Part shown: in pieces, positions 1 to 8,805 of the stretch | How positions within the stretch are numbered: position 1 is the stretch's first letter | How the letters are laid out: each line of letters opens with the position of its first letter | Assembly (NCBI GenBank): GCA_046733475.1 | Contig: JBKPPF010000026.1 | Span: 11,083-75,082 of the forward strand | Length of the DNA: 64,000 nucleotides | From: DATEOR01 sp046733475 | GTDB lineage: Bacteria > Actinomycetota > Thermoleophilia > Gaiellales > Gaiellaceae | Direction of reading: 5' to 3' | Position numbers and translations under genes: made by a program | The notes under the pieces: generated by a model | Databases searched by the model: none | What the model was told of the DNA's origin: nothing | Seen by the model: the letters and a program-made list of their open reading frames with translations, nothing else

Positions 1-591
1 CCACAGACGAAGCGCCTCGTCGAGGTCGTCGCGGACGGCGCCATCGGGCGCCTGCGGCTCGTCCGCGCCGCGTTCAGCTTCCCGCTCGACGATGCGTCCA
101 ACGTGCGACTCGACGCCGAGCTCGAGGGCGGCGGGCTCATGGACGTCGGTTGCTACTGCGTCTCGGGCGCGAGGCTGCTCGCCGGCGAGCCGGAGTCGGT
201 CTACGGCGAGCATGTTGCCGCCGCCTCCGGTGTGGACGAGCTTTTCACGGGAACGCTGCGCTTCCCGGACGACGTCCTGGCCGAGATCGACTGCGGCCTC
301 GTCCTTCCGATCCGTGACGAGCTCGAGGCGATCGGCGAGGAGGGGTCGATCTTCCTGGACGACCCCTGGCACTGCCGAACACCGGTGCTCGAACTGCGGA
401 GGGACGGCACTGAGCGGATCGAACTCGAGCCGGTGGACTCGTACCGCCTGCAGCTCGAGAACATGTCCGCGGCCGTCCGTGGCCGCGCTGAGCCGCTGCT
501 TGGCCGCGAGGACGCGCTCGGGCAGGCGCGCGCGATCGAGGCACTCTACCGCTCGGCCGGCGAGGGCCGAGCGGTCTCGCTCACGTCCTAG
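1..591 (+). CDS. Gfo/Idh/MocA-family oxidoreductase, C-terminal part (5' truncated)
   Basis: The reading frame is open from base 1, so the gene begins outside the window; about 196 codons are visible. The segment GGGLMDVGCYCVSGARLLAG matches the conserved stretch of the C-terminal alpha/beta domain in Gfo/Idh/MocA NAD(P)-dependent sugar or inositol dehydrogenases, where a D-x-G-x-Y-like element follows the substrate pocket. The remaining strands (ELFTGTLRFPDDVLAEIDCG) fit the open beta-sheet of this domain. The N-terminal Rossmann fold with its GxGxxG motif is missing because of the window edge. Family assignment is fairly safe; the substrate cannot be inferred. Confidence 0.8.
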   Translation, partial: PQTKRLVEVVADGAIGRLRLVRAAFSFPLDDASNVRLDAELEGGGLMDVGCYCVSGARLLAGEPESVYGEHVAAASGVDELFTGTLRFPDDVLAEIDCGLVLPIRDELEAIGEEGSIFLDDPWHCRTPVLELRRDGTERIELEPVDSYRLQLENMSAAVRGRAEPLLGREDALGQARAIEALYRSAGEGRAVSLTS

Positions 592-600
592 ACTTCGTTC

Positions 601-993
601 ATGCCGCTGGCGCCGTTGCCCGACGAGATTGTCGAGTTCCTGAAAGAGCCCCATGCTGCGGTCATCTCGACGGTCCGCTCGGACGGGGCGCCGTATTCGG
701 CGGCGACCTGGTACGACTGGGACGACGGGCGGATCCTCGTCAACATGGACTTCGAGCGGCTGCGTCTGAGTCACATGCGCCGCGACCCGCGCGTCGCGGT
801 GACCGTGCTCGACATCGGGGACTGGTACCGCGCGGTCACGGTGCTCGGGACCGTCGTCGAGATACGTGACGACGACGGCCTGGTCGACATCGACCGGCTC
901 TCGGTGCGTTACCGGGGAGCGCGTTACTCGAATCGGGAGCGCAAGCGCGTCACGGCTCTCATCGAGCCGGAGCGCTGGCACGAGCACTCATGA
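601..993 (+). CDS. PPOX-class split-barrel protein, probably F420- or FMN-binding
   Basis: A 130-residue protein with the pyridoxamine-phosphate-oxidase-like split barrel. It opens with LPDEIVEFLKEPHAAVISTV, continues with a predicted strand pair (GAPYSAATWYDWDDGRILVN) and then RLSHMRRDPRVAVTVLD, the usual order in actinobacterial F420-dependent PPOX proteins. These reduce small substrates or bind F420/FMN in the cytosol. F420 biosynthesis genes at 32-38 kb make an F420 role plausible, but nothing here separates F420 from FMN or heme binders. It starts 10 bases after the upstream stop and may be cotranscribed with it. Confidence 0.8.
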   Translation: MPLAPLPDEIVEFLKEPHAAVISTVRSDGAPYSAATWYDWDDGRILVNMDFERLRLSHMRRDPRVAVTVLDIGDWYRAVTVLGTVVEIRDDDGLVDIDRLSVRYRGARYSNRERKRVTALIEPERWHEHS

Positions 994-1051
994 TCTCGCC
1001 GCGCGAAATTCACGACGCCTGAGCTGTGACGCAGACGTCGGTAGGTGACGT

Positions 1052-1591
1052 ATGGACATCGTGAACGCACTCGCCGAGACCTGGCCGCGCCGTGCGCCGC
1101 AACGCCGCGCGTTCGCGGAGGCGGCGCAGGAGCACCTCGACGACGTCTACCGCTATCTCGTCTTTCTCACCGCCGACCCTGTCCTCGCGGAAGACCTCAC
1201 GGGAGAGACCTTCGAGAAGGCCTTTCGGAGCTGGAAGCGCTTCGATCCCCGCAGGGGCTCCGAGCGCACCTGGCTCTGTCAGCTCGCCCGCTCGAAGGCG
1301 CTCGACCATTTCCGCTCAGAGGCGAGGCGGCGGAGGAGAGAGGACCGGTCGGCCGCGGAGGCTGCGCAGACCGCCGAGCCGCTCGCCGGGGGGATCTCGG
1401 CCGAGCTCGAGTCCGCGCTCCGTGCGCTCTCCGCCGGGGAGCGCGAGGTCGTCGTCCTGCGGATCGTGCTCGAGCTCGATGCGGTCGCCGCCGCACGAGT
1501 GCTCGGAATCAGCCGGAGCGCGTGCTCGATGCGGCTCGCGCGGGCGCTGCAGAAGCTCGAAGAGAGGATGGAAACCCATGTCGTCGCCTGA
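1052..1591 (+). CDS. ECF-type sigma-70 family RNA polymerase sigma factor
   Basis: A 179-residue protein with only regions 2 and 4, as in extracytoplasmic-function sigma factors. Region 2 covers roughly residues 20-90 (HLDDVYRYLVFLTADPVLAE, then the core-binding stretch ETFEKAFRSWKRFDPRRGSE). Region 4 covers about 115-170 (ALSAGEREVVVLRIVLELDA, then the recognition helix AARVLGISRSACSMRLARAL). The last 14 bases overlap the start of the DUF4349 membrane protein, so the two are surely cotranslated. The partner likely acts as its membrane regulator, although no classical zinc-finger anti-sigma motif is visible. The target regulon is unknown. Confidence 0.93.
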   Translation: MDIVNALAETWPRRAPQRRAFAEAAQEHLDDVYRYLVFLTADPVLAEDLTGETFEKAFRSWKRFDPRRGSERTWLCQLARSKALDHFRSEARRRRREDRSAAEAAQTAEPLAGGISAELESALRALSAGEREVVVLRIVLELDAVAAARVLGISRSACSMRLARALQKLEERMETHVVA

Positions 1592-2720
1592 GCTCGTCGT
1601 TCCCGCCCGCCTCGAGGCGCTCCTCGCCGGTGCGTTCCCCGAGACTCAGGACGAGGCTCGCGTGCAGGGTCTTGCCCGGGAGCTCCGCGGCGCGTCGATC
1701 GGGGCGCCGTCCGGGCTCAGGGAGCGAGTCGCGGAGATCGGCGCGTCGGCGAAGCCGCGCGTGCGGCGCCCGAGCCGGCGCCTCGTTGCGGTGCTCGCGG
1801 TGACCACCCTCGTTCTCGCCGCCGGTGCGTTCGCAGCTTTTCTTTTCAACACGGGTCGAACTGCCTCTCAGAACCTCGGTCTTGCCAAACCGGCCGCGCG
1901 CCATACGGAGCGCACCGTGCCCTCCGTCATCGAGAAGCATCTCTCTGGTCAAATCGAGGCGTCCACCGTTCCCCTCGGCAGGCCCGCGACCCTTGCGCCG
2001 CCTCTGACCGACCGCGCCCGGGACATCGACATGTGGATCGACCTGCGCGTCCAGGACGCGGACAAGGTCTCCTCGGCCTCGCAGGACGCAGTCCAGATCA
2101 CGCGCGAGCTCGGCGGCGTCGTCGCCTCCTCGACCGTGGACACCCGCGGGGCCCAGGGGCGGGCGCAGCTGACGATGCGGATTCCGGTGCGGAATCTCGA
2201 CGACGCCGTCTTCCGGCTCACGCAGCTCGGCACGGTGACCTCGCAGCGGACGAACACCCAGGATCTCGAGGCGCCGCTCGACCGCGTGAGTCGACGGATC
2301 GCGGAGTTTCGCAGCAAGATCCGGATCGAGCTGGCTCGCCTGGCCAGCGGTCAGCTGACCGCCGCCGAGGAGCTCGCGGCCCGCATCCACCTCGAGAACC
2401 TGCGGAGGAATCTCGACTACGCCAAGCGAAGCAAGGCCTCCATCGTGAGCAGGACGTCCATGGCCGACCTCACCTTCCGGCTCGCGACGGGAGCGCCGGG
2501 TGCGATCGAGAAGAGCGAGAGCGGTATCGCGGGCGCCGTCGACAAGGCCGGCGACTTCCTGCGGGGAGCGGGTGCGGTCGCGGTCTTCCTCGCGCTCGTT
2601 TTGAGCCCGCTTCTCGTCCTGGTGATCCTCGGGTGGTTCGCGCTCCGCGCTCGGAACCGCCGGATCGAGGCACGGCTCCTCGACGAGCCGCAGCCGGGTA
2701 CGCCGACGCGTTCCTCGTAG
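1578..2720 (+). CDS. DUF4349-domain membrane protein, putative sigma-factor partner
   Basis: 380 residues from ATG 1578, which overlaps the sigma-factor stop. The N-terminal ~68 residues are cytosolic and Arg-rich. A membrane segment spans about 69-91 (RLVAVLAVTTLVLAAGAFAA), followed by a large extracytoplasmic domain with a coiled-coil-like region, and a second membrane segment lies near the C-terminus (VFLALVLSPLLVLVILGWFA). The central part (DIDMWIDLRVQDADKVSSAS, then strand-rich MRIPVRNLDDAVFRLTQLGT) matches the DUF4349 pattern. An anti-sigma function is inferred only from the overlapping sigma gene and the topology. A longer upstream frame exists but lies inside the sigma gene. Confidence 0.8.
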   Translation: MSSPELVVPARLEALLAGAFPETQDEARVQGLARELRGASIGAPSGLRERVAEIGASAKPRVRRPSRRLVAVLAVTTLVLAAGAFAAFLFNTGRTASQNLGLAKPAARHTERTVPSVIEKHLSGQIEASTVPLGRPATLAPPLTDRARDIDMWIDLRVQDADKVSSASQDAVQITRELGGVVASSTVDTRGAQGRAQLTMRIPVRNLDDAVFRLTQLGTVTSQRTNTQDLEAPLDRVSRRIAEFRSKIRIELARLASGQLTAAEELAARIHLENLRRNLDYAKRSKASIVSRTSMADLTFRLATGAPGAIEKSESGIAGAVDKAGDFLRGAGAVAVFLALVLSPLLVLVILGWFALRARNRRIEARLLDEPQPGTPTRSS

Positions 2721-2878
2721 CGCCGAACAAGACTGAGCACGGGAATATCTCCCGATCTCAGGCGTTCGACGCTGAGTACGGAAAACCGAACCCCTAGGCG
2801 CGGGCTTCCCGTAGTGCGATCCTGGGGAGACCCTGCGACGCTGACAACTGCCGTAAACCGAGGAAGGGAACCCCTCCG
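2721..2878 (+). promoter_or_regulatory. 158-base leader upstream of the MMPL gene
   Basis: The only sizeable non-coding stretch in the first 5 kb. It contains small inverted repeats, for example GCG-TTCGA-CGC near 2763-2773, and a purine-rich Shine-Dalgarno-like GAGGAAGGG shortly before ATG 2879. A structured leader or promoter is likely, but no known riboswitch consensus could be matched by eye. Confidence 0.3.
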
Positions 2879-5155
2879 ATGACGAGTAACGCCGCCAGCT
2901 CTGCTCCTGCCAACCTGCGCGCACATGAACGGCTCTCCACGGGCACCTGGGCGCGCTGGGCGCGATTCTGCGCCACGCACCCGTGGCGCGTGATGATCGG
3001 TTGGGTCGCGATCCTCATCGTGCTCGTCGGCCTCGTCATCACGGTGGGCGGCAGCCTGCGCGACGAGTTCGAGATCCCCGGCTCCGACACGCAGCGCGCC
3101 ACCGACCTGATCGAGTCGAAGTTCGCCTCCGAGCAGGGCGGTGTGCTCAACATCGTCTTCGCCGCGCCTGAGGGTCAGCGGCTCGACACGCCCGAGCGCA
3201 AGGCGGCCATCGAGAAGGCGATCGCCCTCATTCAGACCGCGCCGTACACGCCCAAGGCCGACAAGGCCGGCATCGAGAGCGCCGGCGACCCGTTCAGCCC
3301 CGACACCTTCTCGGACAACGGCCGAATTGCTTACTCCGAGGCGCAGTTCGACCAGACGATCGAGGACAAGGACCGAGACGCGGTCGTCGCCGTCGAGGAC
3401 GCCGTCCGCGAGACGGTCGCCCCCGTCGGTGTGACCGTCGAGTACAACGGCGAGGCCGAGTTCCCGCCGCTCGAGCAGGGCACCTCCGAGCTGCTCGGCG
3501 TGCTCGCGGCGATCATCGTCCTCATCTTCATCTTCCGCACGTTCGTGGCGATGATCATCCCGATCGCGCTCGCGCTGACGGCGCTCTTCACGGCGTTCCT
3601 GCTCCTCTTCATCCTCGCCGGTCTCACCGACATCAACACGATCACGCCGATCCTCGTCTCGATGATCGGGCTCGGCGTCGGGATCGACTACTCGCTCTTC
3701 ATCGTCACGCGCTTCAGACAGCTTCTGCACGACGGCCTCACGCCGCATGACGCGGCGGCCGAGGCGGGCTCCTCTGCCGGCCGCGCGGTGCTCTTTGCCG
3801 GCCTGACCGTCGCGATCTCGGTGAGCGGGCTCGCGTTCTTCGGCCTCGACTTCATCACGAAGCTCGGGATCGGAAGCGCTCTCGGAGTTCTAACCACGGT
3901 GCTGATCGCCAACTCCCTGCTGCTTGCCGTTCTCTCCAAGCTCGGGCACAAGATCGACCGGCTGAAGGTACCGTTCGTCAAGCCGATCGACGACTCCGAG
4001 GAGTGCCGTGAGAAGACGTTCGTGGCCCGCTGGGGCCGCTTCGTCACCGCCAACGCGCGCTACGTCCTCCCGATCGGGATCGTGGCCATCCTCGCGCTCG
4101 CGTCCACGTCGCTTCTCGTCCGGCTCGGGGCGGCCGACCAGGGGACGCAGCCGACCCAGCAGACGAGCCGCCGCGCGTACGACCTCCTCGCCCAGGGCTT
4201 CGGCCCCGGCTTCAACGGCCCGATTCCGATCGTCGTCGACGTGCGCGGCGACGCGCAGGCTCCGGAGCGCGTATACCAGGACGTTCGCGGGATCGAGGGT
4301 GTCGCATCCGTCCGCAAGCCGCAGTTCAACGACGAGAAGAGCGTGGCCATCGTCTTCGTCACGCCCACCTCGGCGCCGCAGGACGAGGCGACCGACCAGC
4401 TCGTCGACCGCCTGCGCCAAGACGCTGTCCCGAAGGCAACCGCCGGCGGAGACGCCGTGGCGTATGTCTCCGGCCAGACCGCGGCGTTCAAGGACATCGC
4501 CGATCGGATCATGGAGCGGCTCCCGATCTTCCTGCTCTACATCATCGGCGTCACGTTCATCCTGCTCTCGATGGCGTTCCGGTCGATCGTCATCTCGGCG
4601 ACGGCGGCCGTGACCACCCTCATGTCTGCCTTCGTCGGGTTCGGCGTCCTCGGCCTCGTGGTGCAGGAGGGCCATTTGCTCGGGATCACCGGGCTCGACC
4701 GAACGGGGCCGATCGAGACGTTCGTCCCGCCGATCGCTTTCGCGATCCTCTTCGGGCTCTCGATGGACTACATGGTCTTCCTCATGAGCCGGATCCGGGA
4801 GGAGCACGTGAACGGGCTCAGGTGCCGCGCCGCCGTCGAGCACGGGATCGCGGCGATCGGCCGGGTCATCGTGGCCGCCGCGCTCATCATGGGCACCGTC
4901 TTCGCGGCGTTCATCCTGAGCGTCGACCGCATCCCGAAGGAGTTCGGCCTGCTGCTCGCGGTCGCGATCATCACGGACGCTTTGGTCGTCCGGCTGACCC
5001 TCGTGCCTGCCCTCCTGACGCTGCTCGGGGAGAAGTCCTGGTACATGCCGCGCTGGCTGGACCGGGCGCTCCCGAACCTCACGATCGAGCCGCCGCACGA
5101 CGGTGAGGGCCGCGAGCGGGTGGGCGTCGCTCCTCCGGTGCCGACCGGGCGTTAG
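2879..5155 (+). CDS. MMPL-family RND-type transporter
   Basis: A 758-residue integral membrane protein. A first membrane segment lies around residues 38-60 (WRVMIGWVAILIVLVGLVIT), followed by an extracytoplasmic loop of about 140 residues, then membrane helices (LLGVLAAIIVLIFIFRTFVA onward), a second large loop and a second helix bundle (GLSMDYMVFLMSRIREEHVN). The repeated SMxGLGVGIDYSLF and GLSMDYMVFL elements are the signature of MMPL/HAE-2 exporters, where the aspartates relay protons. The family exports lipids or hydrophobic compounds. ATG 2879 has a good purine-rich ribosome site. Its last four bases overlap the convergent DinB gene. Confidence 0.93.
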   Translation: MTSNAASSAPANLRAHERLSTGTWARWARFCATHPWRVMIGWVAILIVLVGLVITVGGSLRDEFEIPGSDTQRATDLIESKFASEQGGVLNIVFAAPEGQRLDTPERKAAIEKAIALIQTAPYTPKADKAGIESAGDPFSPDTFSDNGRIAYSEAQFDQTIEDKDRDAVVAVEDAVRETVAPVGVTVEYNGEAEFPPLEQGTSELLGVLAAIIVLIFIFRTFVAMIIPIALALTALFTAFLLLFILAGLTDINTITPILVSMIGLGVGIDYSLFIVTRFRQLLHDGLTPHDAAAEAGSSAGRAVLFAGLTVAISVSGLAFFGLDFITKLGIGSALGVLTTVLIANSLLLAVLSKLGHKIDRLKVPFVKPIDDSEECREKTFVARWGRFVTANARYVLPIGIVAILALASTSLLVRLGAADQGTQPTQQTSRRAYDLLAQGFGPGFNGPIPIVVDVRGDAQAPERVYQDVRGIEGVASVRKPQFNDEKSVAIVFVTPTSAPQDEATDQLVDRLRQDAVPKATAGGDAVAYVSGQTAAFKDIADRIMERLPIFLLYIIGVTFILLSMAFRSIVISATAAVTTLMSAFVGFGVLGLVVQEGHLLGITGLDRTGPIETFVPPIAFAILFGLSMDYMVFLMSRIREEHVNGLRCRAAVEHGIAAIGRVIVAAALIMGTVFAAFILSVDRIPKEFGLLLAVAIITDALVVRLTLVPALLTLLGEKSWYMPRWLDRALPNLTIEPPHDGEGRERVGVAPPVPTGR

Positions 5156-6348
5156 TCCGGAAGCAACGGGACGGTGAAACCCGGGTCGCGGCCGAGAAGG
5201 ACGGCCCGGGTCACCGCCGACGTCCCGAAGCGGCTGCGCACCTCGTCGAGTGCAGTGTCGAGTGCGCCGCTCCAGCCGCGGTCGAACGGCAGCGTGAGCT
5301 GGACCGCGTCCTCGTTCTCGAGGTTCGCGACCGAGACTCCGAGCAGCGTCAGACCCTGACGCTCGATCGTCGGGCGCGCCTCGGCGAGGAGGCCCCTGGC
5401 GGTGACGAGGATCGCTTCGGTGCGCGCCGTCGCGCCGGGGAGCGTGTGCGACCGGGTCGCTCGCGTGAAGTCGTCGAAGCGCAGGCGAAGGACGACCGTG
5501 CGGCCGACGCGCTTGGCTTTGCGCATGCGGAGCGTCACGCGGTCGACCAGGCCGACGAGGACGGTGTCGATCTCCTCGGGCGACCTGCGCCTGCGTCCCA
5601 GTGCGCGCTGAGAGCCGATCGACCCACGCCGGCGCCGAGTCTGCACGGGTCGCGGATCGCGGTTGTGCGCGAGCGCGTGCAGGTGGCGCCCCGAGGCGCG
5701 GCCCAGCATCGAGACGAGCGTCGCCTCCGCGAGCTCCGCAACTTCGCCCACGGTCTCGATCCTCGCCTTGCGCAGCTTTCGGGCCGTCACCGGCCCGACT
5801 CCCCAGAGGCGCTCGACGGGGAGGGGGTGGAGGAAGTCGAGCTCCTTCCCCGGCGGGACGCGCAAGAGTCCGTCCGGCTTGGCGACGCCGCTTGCGACCT
5901 TGGCGAGGAACTTCGTGCGCGCGACTCCGACGGTGACGGCGATCCCGACCCGCTCGCGGACGTCTCGGCGCAGGCGCTCGGCGATCTCGCTCGGCGTGCC
6001 CGCGATCCGACGCATCCCGCGGACGTCGAGGAACGCCTCGTCGATGGAGAGGCCCTCGACGAGGGGCGTGGCGCCGTCGAAGACCCGGTAGAGCGCCTTG
6101 CTCGCCTCCGAGTAGGCGGACATGCGCGGCGGCACGACGATCGCCTCGGGACAGAGGCGGCGCGCGCGGCCCCCACCCATGGCCGTGCGCACCCCGCGGG
6201 CCTTGGCCTCGTAGCTCGCGGCGAGGACGACGCCGCCGCCGACGATCACGGGGCGGCCGCGGAGGCGAGGGTCGTCCCGCTGCTCGACCGAGGCAAAGAA
6301 CGCATCGGCGTCGGCGTGCAGGATCGTGGCCTCACTCCACACGAACAT
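5152..6348 (-). CDS. dinB: DNA polymerase IV (Y-family, translesion)
   Basis: 398 residues. The N-terminus ILHADADAFFASVEQRDDPR holds the first catalytic aspartates, and LSIDEAFLDVRG holds the second carboxylate pair of the Y-family palm. The finger stretch ASYEAKARGVRTAMGGGRAR and helix-hairpin-helix element (LWGVGPVTARKLRKARIETV) follow, then a little-finger domain (RTVVLRLRFDDFTRATRS). The protein copies damaged templates at the replication fork with low fidelity. It ends in a beta-clamp-binding-like stretch (VQLTLPFDRG), close to the QLxLPF clamp motif. The gene converges with the MMPL exporter with a four-base overlap. Confidence 0.95.
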   Translation of the reverse strand: MFVWSEATILHADADAFFASVEQRDDPRLRGRPVIVGGGVVLAASYEAKARGVRTAMGGGRARRLCPEAIVVPPRMSAYSEASKALYRVFDGATPLVEGLSIDEAFLDVRGMRRIAGTPSEIAERLRRDVRERVGIAVTVGVARTKFLAKVASGVAKPDGLLRVPPGKELDFLHPLPVERLWGVGPVTARKLRKARIETVGEVAELAEATLVSMLGRASGRHLHALAHNRDPRPVQTRRRRGSIGSQRALGRRRRSPEEIDTVLVGLVDRVTLRMRKAKRVGRTVVLRLRFDDFTRATRSHTLPGATARTEAILVTARGLLAEARPTIERQGLTLLGVSVANLENEDAVQLTLPFDRGWSGALDTALDEVRSRFGTSAVTRAVLLGRDPGFTVPLLPD

Positions 6349-6439
6349 ATGTTTGCATACGAGCCTTTACTAAGCGCAGGCGCACTACCCCATTAGGGGG
6401 AAAGACAAGAGAAACCGAGGCGGCCTACCGTGAGATGCG

Positions 6440-8770
6440 GTGGGCCGCCGCACATCCACACGGATCTTCTGCGCTGCCGTTCTCGCGGCAGTCGTCGCTG
6501 CCGCACTAGGCGGTAGCGCCGCCGCGGTCGGGTTCTCGATCACCCCGGGTGGCTCGGCCGTGACCGTCACGATCTCGACCGCCGGCGACAAGGCGACGGC
6601 CACGTTCTCCGGAACGGCCGGGCAGCGCGTGTCGCTGGACATCACGAACTCGACGATCGCGTCCATGAAGATCACGCTCCTGAAGCCGAACGGGACTGCG
6701 GTGTTCACCGTCTCCGCAACGAAGACAGCGAGGTTCGTCGACGCGAACACGCTGCCGGTCAACGGCACCTACAAGCTCGTGGTCGACCCGAACCTGGACA
6801 ACACCGGGAAGGTCACCCTCAAGCTGTACAACGTCCCTCCGGACGCTTCGAACACGATGACGATCGGAAGCCCCGGCACGACGGTGACGACAACTGTGCC
6901 CGGCCAGAACGCGTACTTCACCTTCACGGGAACGGCCGGCCACCGGCTGTCGCTCTACCTGAACCCCGTCACGGTCTCGTCCGGGGCGCTCACCCTCAAA
7001 GATCCCTTCGGCGCCGTCATCCTGGGTCCGCAGTCGTTCGCGACAGCGCCGACTTTCATCGACCCGATCACGCTCTCTCAGACGGGCGTTTACACTCTCG
7101 TGCTCGACCCCAAAGGCAAGGCCAAGGGAAGCATCACACTCTCGGGCTACGACGTCCCGGCTGACACATCCGCCGCATACACGCTGGGTACGGAGGGCAT
7201 CGGGACGACCACGGTTCCGGGCCAGCGCAATCTGTTCACCTTCAGCGGGACGCAGAACCAACGGGTGAGCGTCGAGGTCATCTCTTCGGACTTCAGCGGA
7301 ACGCTCTCGATCCTGAAGCCCGACCTCACCGTGCTTGCCTCGACCCCGGTCGGCCCCGCCGGCGGGTTCCTCGACGCGACGGTTCTCCCGGTCGCCGGGA
7401 CCAACACCTACACCTTCGTCGTCGATCCGAGCGGCGTCTCGACCGGCGACCTTCACTTCACCGCCCACGACGTTCCGGCGGATCCGACGGTGCCCATCAC
7501 CGCGGGCGGTCCCCCCGTCACGCTGACGACGACCGTCGCCGGACAGAACGCCTACGCGACCTTCACGGGAACGGTGGGCCAGAAGGTCACCGTCCTCGTC
7601 TCGAACGTGGTCAACACGAACCCCGCCGAGCTCGACCTCCTGAACCCCAGCGGATCGCATGCGATCCCTGCGCCTGCGACGGTCACCAGCGAAGGCGGGT
7701 GGACACAGACCGTGACGCTCACGCAGAACGGGGTCTACAAGATCCTGCTCGACCCGCTGCTCGCGAACTCCGGGAGCGCGGACGTGCAGCTCTTCAACGT
7801 TCCCGCCGACCTGAGCGGCGCGATCACGCCTGGGACTCCTCTGACCGTGACGACGACGGCCCCCGGCCAGAACGCGACCTACACCTTCACGGGCACCATC
7901 AACACTCGGATCAGTCTCAATCTCACGAATTCGACCATCGACGACCTGAACGTCTCCGTCCTCAAGCCGGACGGCACGAATCTGATCGTGAAGACTCACG
8001 TTGGCCTTTCGGGCGCGTTCGCGGATCCGGTGAAGCTCCCCTCGACCGGCACGTACAAGGTCAAGGTCGACCCGCAGAGCTCCTTCTACGGAAGTGTGAC
8101 GGTCGGCGTCTACGTCGTCCCCGCGGACACGACGGGAACGCTGACGCTCGGCACCCCGCTGACGGTCACGACCACGGCCCCGGGACAGAACGCCACCCGC
8201 ACCTTCGCCGGCACCGCGGGCCAGCGCATCAGCTTCAAGTTCAGTGGCGTCACCATGGCGAGCGTCAAGGTGATCGTGAAGGCACCTGGGCCGAGCCCGG
8301 TGCCGACGGTCCTCCAGCGCACCTTCGGGACAGACGGCGACTTCGTCGACCCCATCACGCTGCCGGTAGGACGGACCGGCACCTACACGGTGACGATCGA
8401 CCCGCAGGGGGCGTCGATGGGAAGCGTGACGCTGACGTTCTACAACGTCCCCGCCGACCTCACCGGCACGACAAGCTGCACGACGACCGTTCCCGGGCAG
8501 AACTGCACGCTCACGGCCAACCCGGTCAGCATGGGAACGCACACGGTCACCGTCACGACGAACGTCCCCGCCGACCCGGGTCAGACGCAGAGCGTGTCCC
8601 TGACGATCTACCAGGGCACGACGACCTCGCCGGCGAACCAGGTCGGGTTCGGGACCTCCGGCCCGGCGGGCAACGACTTCTCGGTCTCGTTCCCGGCGAC
8701 CGGCTTGTACACGATCGTGGTCGACCCGTTCGGCGCCGCGACCGGCACGACCTCCTACACGATCACCTAG
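6440..8770 (+). CDS. Secreted protein with six to seven tandem beta-domain repeats
   Basis: 776 residues from GTG 6440. A signal peptide covers about residues 1-29 (FCAAVLAAVVAAALGGSAAA). The rest is made of repeats of about 105-115 residues, each with a core like TTTVPGQNAYFTFTGTAGHR, a strand ending in YKLVVDP or YTLVLDP, and a closing NVPAD or DVPAD linker. Six units are full; the seventh, near residue 670, is degenerate and contains two extra Cys. The pattern recalls the bacterial pre-peptidase C-terminal / jelly-roll type found in surface proteins. No enzymatic domain or sortase/anchor signal is visible, so it is probably released or loosely wall-bound. Function unknown. Confidence 0.75.
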   Translation: MGRRTSTRIFCAAVLAAVVAAALGGSAAAVGFSITPGGSAVTVTISTAGDKATATFSGTAGQRVSLDITNSTIASMKITLLKPNGTAVFTVSATKTARFVDANTLPVNGTYKLVVDPNLDNTGKVTLKLYNVPPDASNTMTIGSPGTTVTTTVPGQNAYFTFTGTAGHRLSLYLNPVTVSSGALTLKDPFGAVILGPQSFATAPTFIDPITLSQTGVYTLVLDPKGKAKGSITLSGYDVPADTSAAYTLGTEGIGTTTVPGQRNLFTFSGTQNQRVSVEVISSDFSGTLSILKPDLTVLASTPVGPAGGFLDATVLPVAGTNTYTFVVDPSGVSTGDLHFTAHDVPADPTVPITAGGPPVTLTTTVAGQNAYATFTGTVGQKVTVLVSNVVNTNPAELDLLNPSGSHAIPAPATVTSEGGWTQTVTLTQNGVYKILLDPLLANSGSADVQLFNVPADLSGAITPGTPLTVTTTAPGQNATYTFTGTINTRISLNLTNSTIDDLNVSVLKPDGTNLIVKTHVGLSGAFADPVKLPSTGTYKVKVDPQSSFYGSVTVGVYVVPADTTGTLTLGTPLTVTTTAPGQNATRTFAGTAGQRISFKFSGVTMASVKVIVKAPGPSPVPTVLQRTFGTDGDFVDPITLPVGRTGTYTVTIDPQGASMGSVTLTFYNVPADLTGTTSCTTTVPGQNCTLTANPVSMGTHTVTVTTNVPADPGQTQSVSLTIYQGTTTSPANQVGFGTSGPAGNDFSVSFPATGLYTIVVDPFGAATGTTSYTIT

Positions 8771-8805
8771 GCCTTTCCGGCCAGCAGGCCTCGTAGGCTC
8801 CCCGC

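Noticed and set aside
2721..2878. A possible riboswitch upstream of the MMPL gene
   Set aside because: Small hairpins are present, but no match to cobalamin, ydaO, SAM, c-di-GMP or other consensus could be made by eye; a covariance-model scan would decide.
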